From: Pleodorina starrii
Lineage: Eukaryota; Chlorophyta; Chlorophyceae; Chlamydomonadales; Volvocaceae
Direction of reading: 5' to 3'
Length of the DNA: 64,000 nucleotides
Assembly (NCBI GenBank): GCA_030267565.1
Contig: BRXU01000032.1
Span: forward strand, 1,137,501-1,201,500
Part shown: positions 10,156 through 22,135 of the stretch, piece after piece
Numbering within the stretch: the stretch's first letter is position 1
Layout: each line of letters starts with the position of its first letter
Translations under genes and position numbers: made by a program
The notes under the pieces: model-generated
The model's input: the letters and a program-made list of their open reading frames with translations, nothing else
What the model was told of the DNA's origin: nothing
Databases searched by the model: none

Positions 10156-13100
10156 ATGCGCAGGGCGCGCCCCAAGCCGCCCCGCATCCGAGTCGTCAAG
10201 ACCAAACCCAGGCGATTTAATGGCGCCGCTAATCAGATCCACGACGAGGATGTGCTTCGCTGGCGCCGCATGTTCAACGATGAGGAGGCGCTGGCCGCTG
10301 CCTGCCTGGCGGGACCCGGCGCATCGGGGCTGCCAGTCTGCCAGGTGAGCAGGGCTCATCAACCGCCGCCTGATTCGCCCTTTCGTCCCCTTTCTACTTC
10401 CGCCCCCGGCCAACCCCGTAAGACCAGCAAACGGGTGCGGAACGGGCCCTTCTCCGTCCCCGCGCCCGCAACCAAGGCCGCTCCCAACCCCCGTATGCCC
10501 CCCTGGACACACATCCAGGACTCCCCGGCGTTGTCTCCGGAGCAATGCAGCAATGCGGTGCAGTACGTCAACACCCTCACGGATGACGCCCGCCGCGCGG
10601 TCTTCAAGCACTGGTGAGCACGGCGCACGGGCGGCCGGCGTCGCCGGGCCGGGCTTGCTGGGCGAGCGTAGATGCTGCTTGCGATCTCCGCAAACAGCCG
10701 ACTGACCCAAAAATGGCGCCTTGAAAGCTGCTCCCATACCCGACACGTGCTGCGTGCTGTCTTTTAACCGCCTACACGGTTGCGGACAGGTGCGATGCGG
10801 TACGGTTCGCCGCTGTACGGCATGTGACTCTGTCCTGTTGTGTACCGTGTGTACGTGCACATGGTCACCGCATCCCCCCGCATCCCTCCGTATTCGCGCT
10901 TGGTCGCGCTGTCGCTCTCGAGGATGGGGCCGGGGCCTGCCTGCACTACGGCTGCGCGCCCACGCCGCACCTGGCCTCTTCCTGGTCCTCTTCCCTGCAA
11001 CCCTGCTCCGAGCCTTTACCTATTAGCCACCTTTGATAGCGCGTCGCGGGAACCTGGGGGTGGCACTCGCCGGGCTGGGACACGAGGCAGGTGGGGCGGT
11101 TGACAGTTGACGGAGCATGCCCCGCCGGCTGCCCCGCCGGCTGCCCCGCTCCTTAGGGATGGTGGGGCGGGGAGGGGTGAGGGGAGGCTTGTGTTTCGAA
11201 GGCGGACTGCCGGCGGATGGACGTGGCCGGTTGAAGGGCGCAGGACCGCTGGGGGAACTGCGCGATAGTGACAGTGCAACCCGCCCCGACAGCTAGGCGG
11301 GCGGGCGGGCGGGAGTCCTTTGGATGGGGGTGGGACCTCGCCCTTGCCCATACTGTAACCGCACTGAAGCACAGGGCTTAGCCATCGGCTGGCGACCTCC
11401 GCTATGCCCCAACCGCTCGGTTTGTGTCAATGCCGCAGCCCCTTTGGTTGGACTGAACTCGCTTTCCTTTTGCAGACGGCAAGACTTCACTTCGTTATGC
11501 GCTACGTATTTACCGTTCACGGCCTCTGGCCTATCCGTGGATAGCCCCCCTGCTCATTCGGACTGTTTCCCACAATCCCCCTGCCCCTGTCCCTGCCCCT
11601 GCCCCGTCTCCGCCTCAGCGAGATGGTTTCCCGGCACGAGCGGATGCTGCTGGAGGGGCAGGAGCGACTCAAATACGTACAGGTGGGGCCGAGGGGCGGG
11701 GACGGGGGCGGGGGAGAGAGGAGGGGCAGAAGGGCCCGTACAGGAGTGCCGGGGATGGCATTCGCCAAGCGGAGTGGGCGGCTCGCAGCTGGACGCAGCT
11801 GGGGGCTGGGGGCTGGGGGGGCGGGCACCGGGGGCAGGAGCCAGCAGGGGTCACAAGGGAGGAGCTGGCCTAACCCAGGGGAGGGTGTGAGGCATTTTTT
11901 GCGCTGTGGCAGGGTGCGAGCACGGGGATTGGGGGCGAGGTGCAGCTGGATGGGGGGAAGGAGGAAAGAGGGCGGGGGCGTCAGGCCACCACCCACCGCT
12001 CGGTGTGGTGCCATCCTGAGGGAGGGGCCCAGAGCGGCTGTGGGGACCGGGGTGGAACAGAGGGAAGGGTGGGGGGGGCACCACAAGCTGTGCTGCAGGG
12101 CGCGAATATGCATCTTGGGCATGTTGGGTTGGGGAACGGGGGGCGGAAAGAATTGAAGGTGGACTGGGACGTGGGAACGTCTGGGAACCCCTAAGTCGCT
12201 TCACCTCGCAATGGCACGGCTCCGTACTCCACCCGCCATCCTCCATCGCCACACCGCTGCCTGCCTGCCTGCCGCCTGCTCCGCTCCCCTCCTCCCCTCG
12301 CCCTTCAGGCCCAGATCCGGGAGATGAAGGCCCAGATGCCGGCCCCGCCCCACATGTCGGCCCCCTGGCCTCGGGACCCATCCCAAAAGGGTGCGTGGGC
12401 TCCTCGCGCTGCACAACGTGGCTGTCTCGGAGGGAGGGGGAGCGAGCGAGGGGGGGGGGAAGAGGGGGTTTCGTGGGCGGCGAACGGAGCAGACATAAGC
12501 CCCGACCGAACTGGCAGCGCTTGTGTCCTTCTGCGGGTCTTTCTGCGTGCGGGACCCCATGCAGTGGGGGAGGGAGGACAGAAAGGACTCGACCCCGTGT
12601 TGCGGAGGTGGAGCAGGTCAAGACTGCCCGCTGCGAGCCGTTTGGTTCCGCGAACCCTCTCCGCCCGCGGTACAGGCAGCAACAGTTGTCAACACCCTCC
12701 CACTATTACCCTCGCCCTCTGCTCCTCTCCATACCCCTCTCCTCCCTCCGCTGTACGTGGATAACACCTCCGCTCCCTATCTCGCCTCTGTCCCTCCCTT
12801 GCGGTATCGTTTTTGTTTCCCTTCTCCTCGAGGCGCATGCCACTCGCTTCCCATCCGCCCAACACCCGACTTGCTTCCCAACCTCCCCCACACCCCTTCC
12901 CCCCTCCCCCCTCGCTCCTCCCCCCTCGCCCCTCCCCCTCCCCTCCCTCCCCAAGGCCCCGAAGTCACCGCGGAGCCCCTCCCCGAGCCCTCCTGTTGGG
13001 CCTCCTGCTGCGGACTCTTCCCGCTGCCGCCGCCCCCAGCGCCGCCGACACTGCAGAACCCTGGACCCCTGGTCGTACAGCTGCCGGACGAGTCGTACTT

Positions 13101-15092
13101 TCGGGAGGCGGCGGCCAGGACGGCGGCGGAGCGGGATTGGGAGCGCGAGCAAGGTGAGGGGGCTTGGTGGGGCGGAGGATGGGGGTGGGTTGAGTTTGAA
13201 GGAGAGGTTTGTTCGGGGCCGGGAGGGCTGGGGGCATGCAGGGAGAGCGGCGGGTGCTTCCGGTGGCGTATGCGCCGAGTGCGCCGCCCCGTGGCCGCAG
13301 GGATTGGCCCTTGTGACGGGCGGCGGATTCTCAAGTGCGCCCCCGCACCCCCCTCGGCTGACGCTTCAGTCGTCCCCCCACCTCCACCCAACGCTCCTCA
13401 CACCGTGGCTCGACCCTACCCGGTCCGGTGTGCTTTCCAGGGCCAATGAACCACATTCGCGGTCCACCCACCCAACAAACCAACGAGCCCACAACCTACC
13501 CCGGGGCACAGAGTCCCCCACTCATCTGCTTGCACCCAGTCGCTCACATGCCGGTCCGCCCAGGCACCCATGGCCCCATGCACCCATGCACTAGGCCGCT
13601 CAGCGACGCCTTCAATGGCCTTCACGCACTTACCTGCCAACTCACGCACCTGCCACCCCCCCACCCCCACCCCCATCCCGTCGCTTCAGCGGCCGCGGCC
13701 GCAATGTCCCTCGAAGGCGAAGGAGCAGCCTCGTTCTCCTCCTCCGCGCCCACCCAGCTCGAGCCCGTGTCCGGGTCCGTGGGGGGCGCCAGCGAGGCCA
13801 CCGCGGCTGCCGGGGCGTGTGCCGCTCACGCTCACCCTCACGGCCATGTTCATGCCGGGCTGCCGGGCCAGTTGGACGGATTGACGGCGGGGCCGCCACC
13901 CGCTGCGTTGCAGTCGGCTCCGTCCGTGTGTCCCTTCTGTGCGCCCACTAGGACCACTAAGGGGCCTGGAACCCCGCAGTCGCTCCTGCGGCCGCTGGCG
14001 TCCCTGCCGGCGCCGCCGGCTGTCGCAGCGGGAGGGCCGTCAGAGGCGGGGGCACGCCGGGCGTCGGCGCTGCCGGCGCTTCAGCAGGCGCCGACCGCGG
14101 GCGGAGCGGACGCACCTGGCAGCCAGGAGGCGCCCTCCGCTGCAGCCGCGCCGGACCCTGTTGCTGCCGCCGCCGCCGCCGTCACAACCGCCACCACCGC
14201 CGCCGGGGCCGTTTCGCAGACGGCGCCGCCCGGCGGCGCCGCGGCTGCGCCGTTGGATCTGTCCCGCTACCAGGATCCAGAATCCATCCGCAAGATCACT
14301 CAGATCCAGGCGGCGCAGCGAGGTCGAATGGCGAGGAAGCAGGCCACTGGAATGCGGGCGCAGCGGCAGCAGCCGCAACAGCAGCATCGACAGTCGGGGG
14401 GGATGACGGAGACAGCACTAACGACCGCGGCGGCAGCACCAGCCCCCACCCAGGACGCAGCAGCGACGCTGATGAGTGGCGGTGGCGGTTCAGTGCGGGA
14501 GCGTCAAGGGGAGCTCGCCCCTGAGGCGCCGCGCCCGATGTCCCCGCTTCCGCCATTGCCGATGGCAGCAGCAGCGCCGCAGATCGCCGCGCCGCCGGTA
14601 CTTCTGCCGCTGCACCCTTTTGCCGACCCGGTGTACGGCGCCGGTGCAAAACTGCCGGCGCTTCCGGGCATCGGCGGCAGCGGCGGCAGCCGCAGTGGCG
14701 GCGGTGGCGGTGCTGTTGCTGCTGTCGACGCCGTCGCCGACGCCGGCGGGATGGATCGGCCGGTGTACGACCTTACACCGTACCAGAATCCAGAATCCAT
14801 CCGCAAGATCACTCAGATCCAGGCGGCGCAGCGAGGTCGAATGGCGAGGAAGCAGGCCACTGGAATGCGGGCGCAGCGGCAGCAAAAGCAACCGGACGGC
14901 GGCAGCGGGATAGGCGGCGAAGGCGGAGTCGATGCTGCCATACATGGAATGACGGGCCCCCTGGGCGAGGGCGGAGGCGGCGGTGCCGCATCCGGTACGG
15001 TGGCCCCCGAGTTCCGGAAGGCGGAATCAGTCCGCGACCCCGACAAGGGCGGAGGCGGCAGCGGCGCGCTGTTTGAGGAGCCGTCCTTCTAA
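10156..15092 (+). CDS. IQ-motif (calmodulin-binding) protein, six exons, 676 aa
   Basis: Exons: 10156-10344, 10519-10613, 11619-11682, 12309-12390, 12956-13153, 13690-15092. All introns are GT-AG and all phases agree (2031 nt, 677 codons with stop). The N-terminus is basic (MRRARPKPP), followed by a helical charged part (around HCEMVSRHERMLLEGQERLK), a Pro-rich linker and a long low-complexity Ala/Gly/Pro region. That region contains two near-identical motifs, about residues 404-435 and 575-606, each with IQAAQRGRMARKQ. This fits the IQ consensus IQxxxRGxxxR that binds apo-calmodulin or EF-hand light chains. No catalytic domain is seen, so an adaptor or scaffold role is inference. The start was chosen because the frame is closed upstream and a TATA-like box precedes it; a missed upstream exon is possible. 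Exons 1-2 are also present in two further copies upstream. A TGTAA at 16709-16713 could end the transcript. Confidence 0.75.
14271..14371 (+). repeat. IQ-motif coding repeat 1 (101 bp)
   Basis: Almost identical at the DNA level, including third codon positions, to 14782-14883. It encodes the first IQ motif of the 676-aa protein. Confidence 0.9.
14782..14883 (+). repeat. IQ-motif coding repeat 2 (101 bp)
   Basis: Second copy of the IQ-coding block, about 512 bp downstream of the first in the same exon. The flanking low-complexity sequence differs. Confidence 0.9.
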
Positions 15093-15359
15093 GCGGTCGG
15101 GGTCGGGAGGAGGGCCCGGGAGAGCCACCTGATGCGGCCTGCAGTGCATGGCCCGCACCTTGCTGCCCTGGGGTTGCATGCGGCGCGCTCAAAGGCTGAA
15201 GTCTTGGCCGGCCGTGGCGGCGCCTGCAGCGGCAATGGCAGTTGCGGAAATAGCAGGGAACGCCGGGTCCCCCTCTCCGCGGCTTGCAGAGGACCACCGA
15301 TCAGGGTCTCCTGGTTGCGGCCGGCTTTTGGTGCCGCTGGGCTGCGGGGCTGGTTCCCA

Positions 15360-15389
15360 GGAGGGAGGGAGGGAGGGAGGGAGGGAGGG
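15360..15389. repeat. (GGGA)n microsatellite
   Basis: About seven GGGA tetramers in the 3' flank of the IQ-motif gene. Confidence 0.9.
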
Positions 15390-16217
15390 GGGCACACCAG
15401 CCGGCCCGCCTGTAGGTACCTAGGTGCGGACCTGCCGGAGGCCGAGCGCTGGACGGGAACGGGGACGGGGACGAGGACCGCGTATGACGGTGGGCTTAGC
15501 GCCGCAAAGGCGCAAAGGGGCGGCTGCACGGGCGCAACGGCGACGACCCTTCACACCCTTCAGAGCTGCTGTTCGGTGGTGCGGAAGGGGTCGGGAGGAG
15601 CGGCGACCCGCATCCGGCGGCGGGAACTGCACCGCACCGCTTTGGGCGCGGGGTGAGTGGCCCTCACCGGGAGGGGATGGGATGGGCCGCCACCGTCCTC
15701 GCCTGACCTGGCCTGGTCGGAGCAGCGGAGCTCCAGAGGGCGCTGCAATGGACTCGGACCGCCCTGGGGCCCCAGAGGAGGAGGGGTGAGGGCGATGCGC
15801 ACACAGCGGGCCGGGCCGGGCCGAGCCGGGCCGGGCAAGGATGGTCGTGTGGCGGGATGGCCGCGTGCGGCGATTGGGTGCGTGCACGTGCGGGCGGGTG
15901 ATGTGCTGTGGTTTAGGTGGTGTTTACTTGTGATCGGGAGGCGGGCATTGATAATACAGCATTTGACGCACAGTTTTACAGATTTAGTCGGGCTGCATGC
16001 CTTGACGATGCGTGGGTAGTGCAAGGCCGGCTCCCTTCGGTTGGTGTGCTGTTGTACAACCTCAACAACACCTTGGCGATGCATTCATGAAAGAGGCGTG
16101 CATGTTGACGGGAGGGTTTTGACAACGCCCCCCCCCCCGAGTCCGAGTCGTCGTTGGTCCAGCCCGGTGCGTCTCGCGTTTCGTGCGGCGCCAAGCGAGG
16201 CGGCGTCGGGAGGCTGC

Positions 16218-16250
16218 ATGGATGGATGGATGGATGGATGGATGGATGGG
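16218..16250. repeat. (ATGG)8 microsatellite
   Basis: Eight perfect ATGG tetramers. Confidence 0.95.
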
Positions 16251-18605
16251 GTAGGAGCTGCCTCGGGGGGCCTCTGCATGCACCTTCTTTGCACCAATGG
16301 CATCCGACCGTAGGCTAGATGAGAACCCAGGCAGAATATTTTCCGGTCCTGGTATAAAGATGAAGTTTGTCATTACCTGGGTCTGATAGGATCGGCGGGG
16401 AAATTGGTCCGACCAAACCGTGATGTGGCGACCCCGTTACCGCACTCCCTCACCCGGTTCCGCTGCCCGGTTGCGGCGGCGGCAGTGTTTTGTGTCTCGT
16501 CTCGATGTGTACATATGGATGACAAAGAGTGTACAGAGAGGGTCTTATATCTTGAGAGGGTACATATGCGCGTTTGTATGGACATGGAAAGGTACTGGGT
16601 AAATGTGTACGTACGGAGGAAATGCGTACAGCGGACGGACCTGGAGAGTCTCGTTTTTTGTCGGGCGCAGTACTTGCGTTTTCCGATCATTGCTGTTACC
16701 ATTGTTGCTGTAACAGTGGCCTGCAGACATGCCGAGGGCTCGTGTTAACAATCAATCCAGCCTCCCAGCCCAGCAGGCCAGTGGGTGTGCAGCGGCGGCG
16801 TCCTGGTTCTAGCTGCGCTTCAACACCACATGGTTTCGTACCGGACCGCATATCCGTCTTCATATTACATCGTACCAGAAAACCCGTCACCACCCGGTGC
16901 CGCCGCCTGCCGGTTGCCACAACAAGCCCGGCCAGGCCAGGCCACGCTCCCAGGGCGTTGATCTGGATCTCTCCATTCTGCGTGTGGTGTGCGTCCCGGC
17001 GCGTTTTCCTGACATGGCATTTAGCCCACATGCCATCACCCGCCCGAACAACCGCCCGCCCGCTGAGGGCATACTTTTAACCACCACAAAAAAAACACCG
17101 GAGGGGACTAACCAGAAGCTTCCCGATTTGCGACGGCGGGGCCCCGGCTGCCCACAAAAAGGCGCACCAACAAACTCACGGGCTGCAACCCCCCCGTCTC
17201 AGATCGGCCGCACGCGCAGATCAAAACCTAGGCCGCCCCAGAAACTGTCCGCCGCGTGTTTTGGCGGCTTGGCCACAGGACCCAAGGGGCAATGTATCCT
17301 TCTGATGCCGCTCAGCAGGTGATCAGGCAACCTGATGGGCCCTTGCCTGAACGCGGTGCAGTTGCGGGTAGCTATCTCATTACGGCGTGAGATTTGTGCC
17401 GGGTAGAAGTCAACGCGGCATGATGCGCCGTAACAGTAGCCAGCCCATTTGGAACCCAACATGTGACTCAATCGCCCCAAACTGACCGTTAAACCTGCCG
17501 CGTGCTGCTGACCACACACCAGACAGCCGGACCCATGGCGCCGGTGCGAGCCAGTGCACGGAAGCCTGCTCACACGCAAGCGATCCCACCCACCACGACA
17601 ATCAACGACGTGTTTCGCAGGTCCCCTAGATTGGCCAGCTCAAGATCTTAAGCATCCTACGCAGAGGGCCCCAGGGCCACCAGCCGATGCGCCCACTGCA
17701 GTCACATCTAAACCCCAAAGATAGGACGGGATATTGACCGATCGTAAAAGAAGCACCCTCGACGCGTGTCTATTGCAGCACTGATTTGGGCTGTGGATCT
17801 GAAAATCCAACCACCACCATTTGGGATGCCTGGCCAAACAAGGAGACCGGTCTCGGTACGGCCGCGTCTTCCGGGCCCTTACTGACACACATCTAGTTTC
17901 TCACAGCCATCACAACACAAAACCGGCAGGCCCGTATACAGCCGCCCACAGGAAAACTCGCCTGCCAGAGAGAGATCGAATTGTGGTCAAGTTACCAAAA
18001 CCACGAGTTGATGACTATTAACACGACAACATCACATCCTACAAACTCGCATTGAAATGCCACGTGCGCCGCTCTGCACTGCGCTCCCCTTCACTGCCGC
18101 CACCTGGGGGGTAGTGACTCTCTCGACCTGCCTGCCTGCTGCTAACTACCTCGGCCACTGGTGGGGTATTGATATCACAGCACGGTCTCCAACTCAGTAT
18201 GCGGTATCGTGTCTGAACGAACATTGCATTCACGGCGCCGTCTACACGGCCTATCCTTCGCGCTGTATCTAGTATTGCAATCCATTGCTGCGCACGGTTG
18301 GGTTGACATCGCCTGGTGTTCCTACCTATCGGCTCTACTGCGTGGCTGCCGCATGCCAGCCTAACCGCCCGCCGATTGTGCGTCTTGCGTACTGATCTGC
18401 AGATGCGCATCCTGACTCTCGACGACTAAGCAACCAAAAGCTTTCGTGGCAGCTTTCGCAGCCATCGGCTCCACGTCACACGATCTCGTCCCGCCTACGC
18501 TATCTACACGAACCACCCGCTGCAGACTCCTGAAGCCTCACGGCTACAACCCTCCAACCATGCTGCCTGAACGTCACCCCTCTCCCCTCTCCCCCTGCAC
18601 CTCCA

Positions 18606-20627
18606 TCACTGGCCGGCTCCGCTGTTCCACCGCAGCACCCCGTGCAGCCTACCCTCGTGAAGGTACGGCGCCCAGGCCGCCAGCTGGGCCTCCTCGTGCA
18701 AAGCCTCCTTTGAGTTGGGCACCGCGCCGGACGCGGCCTTCTTCTTCTGAGGCGGCGACGAGGGCTCCTGCATGGGCTGCTGCTGAGCCGCCGTCGCCGC
18801 ACTGTCCGGCACGGCCAGCGGCAGGGCAGCGCTCTCACCCATGCCGCACCCAATCCGCACGAAGTCATTTTCGAAGCTTGCGCTCCACACTACCTCCACG
18901 CCGCCGACACCGCCAGCAACGCGGCTGCTAGTGGCGGCAACGGAGGAAGCAGCGCTGCCGCCGGCGGCGGCGGCGGCGGCGCCCGTGCTGCCGCCGGCGG
19001 CAGTGCCGGTGCTGCTGCCGCCCGCGGCAGTGCCGATGCTGCCGCCGCCGCCGCCGGTGCCCGTGCCGCTGCCGCCGGCGGCGGCGGCGCCGGTGTTGCT
19101 ACCACCGGCAGCGGCGGCGCCGGTGCTGCTGCCACCGGCGGCGGCGGCGGCCGTGCTGTTGCTGCCGATGGCGGCGCCGTTCCAGCTGAACACACTGACC
19201 TCCACGGGTCCCGGACACACCACGTCCACCAGCGACTCCTCCGGCTTGCTGACCCCCAGAACCTTGGGCAGGTCGCACCACAGGTGCACGCCCGCAGCGG
19301 CGCTGCCCCTCAACCATGAAATCTCGATGCGCCACTCGAAGCCACGCGACACCACCTCGGAGGCGCCCTTGCGTCCGAAGCACGCACTGCGTGCGACCTC
19401 GCCTTTGCTCTTCCCCAGCAGGGCCTTCATGTCGCACCGCTGGACACGCCAATCGTACCCCGCCACCGCGCGCGTGCCAGGCCATGGCCGGGGTACGGCG
19501 GCGTACCAGGAGCATGCAGTGTCGATCTGATTGGACCCCTGCGCAGTGATCTTGCGCATGAACTCTCGCTTCTCGGCAGAGGAGCGCGTGTAGACACAGA
19601 TGAAGCGGTATTCCTCGGGCGAGATCTTGAACCAGGGAAGCTCTGGCAGCACCACGAGCAGGTAGGTGTCGCTCAGCTGGCAGACGCGGATCTGCTTGCA
19701 CAGCCGCTTGCGGGTGGCCTTGTTGACGTCTTCGTGAGCGTGCAGCCAGTGCGCCAGCATCAGCAGCACGCTCGCCTCATCATCGGTGGCGAAGGTACTG
19801 CTCGCCAGCAGCGCCTCCATGGAGCCCTCCGGCAGCGCGCACATCTGCCTTCGCATCACCGGATCGCTCAGCAGCGACGGCGCGTCCCGGAAAGCCCAGG
19901 CCAGCAGCTCGCCCAGGCCGGGGCCGCCGGGCACAATCGGAGCATCGGAGCCGGAGCTGGTGCTGCAGGGGGCGTATCGCACGAGCGCCTTGCGGCACTC
20001 GTCCAACAGCGCGTCCACGGCCGCACGTGCCTCAGGGGCAGTCGGCAGCAGGGCGCGGTACGTAAATAGGTCCGCGACGCCGGTGAGGGGATGGGCGCCG
20101 GCGGGCGACGGGCCGGTGCCGTTGGTGAGGGCGGTCAGCTCCGCGTCGCAAGCGGCCACGCAGCCCGCGATCTGCAGCTTTCCGGCGATGCGCCGCACCC
20201 GCAACAAAGCTTCAGCGCCGTTGACCTCCAGCTTGCCGGTGTACATGAAGCGCACGGCAGAGCGCACAAAGGGCGCCTCCTCCGGATTGTTGACCAGCAC
20301 GCGAAAGACCACCGGGTGGTGAGCATGCTGCTTCATGTAAGCCGCCTGTGCGCGAAACAGCACCGATCCGCCGCAGATGACAATCAAGTGCGCGGGCAGC
20401 TGGTCACAGACAGGACCTTCCGCTATCATCTGCTGGGCTTCAGCTGCCCCCGCTCCGTTGGCGGGCTCCGCATTCTTCGGCCGCTTGTTCGCTGGCTCCC
20501 CGTCGGCGGGGTCCGGCTTTATGACTTGGCGGCAGCGAAGCTCTATCGTGCAGTCTGACTGCTCGGCGGTGCCGAAAAGACCGGACAACCAGCCATGAAC
20601 GCTGGAAGACATTTCAGGCGTATTCAA
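18606..20627 (-). CDS. BTB/POZ-BACK domain protein, single exon, 673 aa
   Basis: Uninterrupted ORF from ATG at 20627 to the stop at 18606. Residues about 22-165 fit a BTB/POZ fold: SDCTIELRC at the first strand, an insertion with a KRPK basic patch, then QLPAHLIVICGGSVLF and a C-terminal part ending VRFMYTGKLEV. Residues about 180-360 look like a BACK-type helical extension (ELLAWAFRDAPSLLS, ASVLLMLAHWLHAHEDV). Such proteins usually dimerise and present substrates to CUL3 ubiquitin ligases. No kelch or MATH domain is evident; the segment near residues 380-490 has no family I recognise. A Ser/Thr/Ala/Gly repeat tract follows (about residues 500-565), then a polar tail with a KKK patch. An alternative start is Met6. 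A 3' intron hidden in the low-complexity tail cannot be excluded. Confidence 0.8.
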   Translation of the reverse strand: MNTPEMSSSVHGWLSGLFGTAEQSDCTIELRCRQVIKPDPADGEPANKRPKNAEPANGAGAAEAQQMIAEGPVCDQLPAHLIVICGGSVLFRAQAAYMKQHAHHPVVFRVLVNNPEEAPFVRSAVRFMYTGKLEVNGAEALLRVRRIAGKLQIAGCVAACDAELTALTNGTGPSPAGAHPLTGVADLFTYRALLPTAPEARAAVDALLDECRKALVRYAPCSTSSGSDAPIVPGGPGLGELLAWAFRDAPSLLSDPVMRRQMCALPEGSMEALLASSTFATDDEASVLLMLAHWLHAHEDVNKATRKRLCKQIRVCQLSDTYLLVVLPELPWFKISPEEYRFICVYTRSSAEKREFMRKITAQGSNQIDTACSWYAAVPRPWPGTRAVAGYDWRVQRCDMKALLGKSKGEVARSACFGRKGASEVVSRGFEWRIEISWLRGSAAAGVHLWCDLPKVLGVSKPEESLVDVVCPGPVEVSVFSWNGAAIGSNSTAAAAAGGSSTGAAAAGGSNTGAAAAGGSGTGTGGGGGSIGTAAGGSSTGTAAGGSTGAAAAAAGGSAASSVAATSSRVAGGVGGVEVVWSASFENDFVRIGCGMGESAALPLAVPDSAATAAQQQPMQEPSSPPQKKKAASGAVPNSKEALHEEAQLAAWAPYLHEGRLHGVLRWNSGAGQ
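18935..19165 (-). repeat. Coding Ala/Gly/Ser/Thr tandem repeat in the BTB gene
   Basis: On the minus strand, repeated AAAAGGSxTG-type peptide units; in DNA an irregular GCCGCCGGCGGC-rich repeat. It sits in the C-terminal linker of the BTB protein and is a likely site of length polymorphism. Confidence 0.8.
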
Positions 20628-21627
20628 GCGCAGCGAGTCAGCAGTACCAAATGTGCCAACTGCTTATAATTTAAGCCAGAGTGGTGAAGGCATTGCTCTT
20701 GATTTGCCCTTCATCTTTGTTCGATATGTTGTACATTTCGTTAACCGGTGTCTCTGTCAACGGCACTCCGACTCCGACACTCCGACAGACCGACTGCACG
20801 TCTAGTTGTCAGATGTTTGGGATGCTGTATAGCGTTATCTATCTACGGTATACCTTCACTCCAAGTGTGGTGACGTGCCGGTCTGCGTAAGCCGACGCAA
20901 AGATGCTCGCACCTGCCGACTTCCTTACGCGAGCGTACACGTTGCCAAAAGCTTTCGTGAAGTCCCTTAAGGTGCTAAGAAAGGTATTGGGAGAATACGG
21001 AACGCGTTGGAACGAGGAGCCGCTGAGTTTCTTCTTACCTGTGACGCGACGCAACATGTCAATCTGATGTCAACGCAGCCTGTAAGAAAGGTTTGTGAAA
21101 AAGAGGCCAGCAGAAGTATTCCAAAGAATAGAGGATGTGCACGGCTTGGGGCCGTTTTGGGTCATGGTTTTGAAACTTTTTACGGAATGCAGACGACAGA
21201 TACGGTAGGGTCATACCCAACGCCAGAGGGAGTCGCCCCCTAAAGCCGCTCCCCTGCGGGGGCTCTCTGTCAACGGATGGATCCGGTTTACAGTGAATTC
21301 AGCATACTGCACCTGACAATGTTGCGTCGGCCGAAAGCGTGGATCTGTGAAAAATCACGCCCGCAGTCATGCAGCCGAAGAACCCGTTCGCAGCGCAATG
21401 GACATTAATAGTGTACCAGGCGGCTGTACGACGGCGCGGTGGTGCGGGCTCGCGCCAATCCTGATAATGCTGAAACCATTATCGTACCGTACCCGCGCGA
21501 ATGGTAAGCCCAGATGGTTTTACCGGCACAACCTGCTGTACTGCCCGACATGCATGTGGCGGCAAGCCTCGTGTATTTGACGTGACTCCCGCGGATGGCA
21601 CAAGCCCAAGCGCAAGCGCAGCGCGAG
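20628..21627. other. Intergenic: BTB gene promoter side
   Basis: No gene recognised. It contains the 5' flank of the minus-strand BTB gene and ends near the probable polyadenylation motif of the next minus-strand gene. Confidence 0.5.
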
Positions 21628-21632
21628 TTACA
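21628..21632 (-). terminator. Candidate polyadenylation motif TGTAA
   Basis: TTACA on the plus strand, i.e. TGTAA on the minus strand, about 1.17 kb downstream of the ycf45-like stop codon. It is the closest match I noticed; TGTAA is the usual polyadenylation signal in Chlamydomonas. Confidence 0.35.
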
Positions 21633-22135
21633 GCGGCGGCGCTTATGTTTCCACATCTGGTTTCCACGAGCCTCACCAGGACCCGCCCGCAGCAGCAGCT
21701 CTTCATGCGGCTGCAGATCATCAGTCATCACCAAACCAACCAACTCGCCGGCCCGACAGGGGCTGGCGCAACAACAGCCGCGCGGCCATGCATTCACTCT
21801 ACCGACCATACATGCATACACTTTGCTCGACTAGCAGCTCCCTGCCAACGGCCCATGCCTGAACCATCTCTGCAGCTATTAGTAACACAGGGTAACACTG
21901 ACCTGCAAACATGAAGCAAGAATACCGGAACAGCCTGCCTTCACAACTCTAACTAAACATGACGAAGCGTGATGCGCGATGCACATGATACGGAAGGCAT
22001 CAAACCTGCGCTCGCAATGTTCCCCACCCCCGCCTGTGTCCGATTTGAATACCACCGGGCCGTGCGAAGAGAGGCGCCTGCAGCCGTACTCCAGCGGCAT
22101 CATCTGGGATGAGGGCGGAGCGCAGCGCCCAGCAG

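Larger units (their letters stand above)
8707..11180. repeat. Triplicated segment, copy 3 (joined to the intact gene, no MITE)
   Basis: Third copy. It matches copies 1 and 2 up to the GGGGTGA at 11180. There copies 1 and 2 continue into CACACACGCAC plus the MITE, whereas this copy runs into unique intron sequence (GGGGAGGCTTG). It is therefore the copy physically linked to the downstream exons of the IQ-motif gene and is probably the ancestral one. Confidence 0.95.
15093..18605. other. 3' UTR and intergenic sequence
   Basis: No convincing gene on either strand. It probably holds the 3' UTR of the IQ-motif gene up to TGTAA at 16709-16713, a (GGGA)n run (about 15360-15389) and an (ATGG)n run (16218-16250). 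From 17070 on, the composition is more balanced and ORFs are short and frame-hopping. The distal part may include the 3' UTR of the minus-strand BTB gene, but no minus-strand TGTAA was found there. Confidence 0.6.

Noticed and set aside
12706..13391. Minus-strand ORFs of 148-204 aa
   Set aside because: Antisense to a validated exon (12956-13153) and to C-rich intron sequence; low complexity only.
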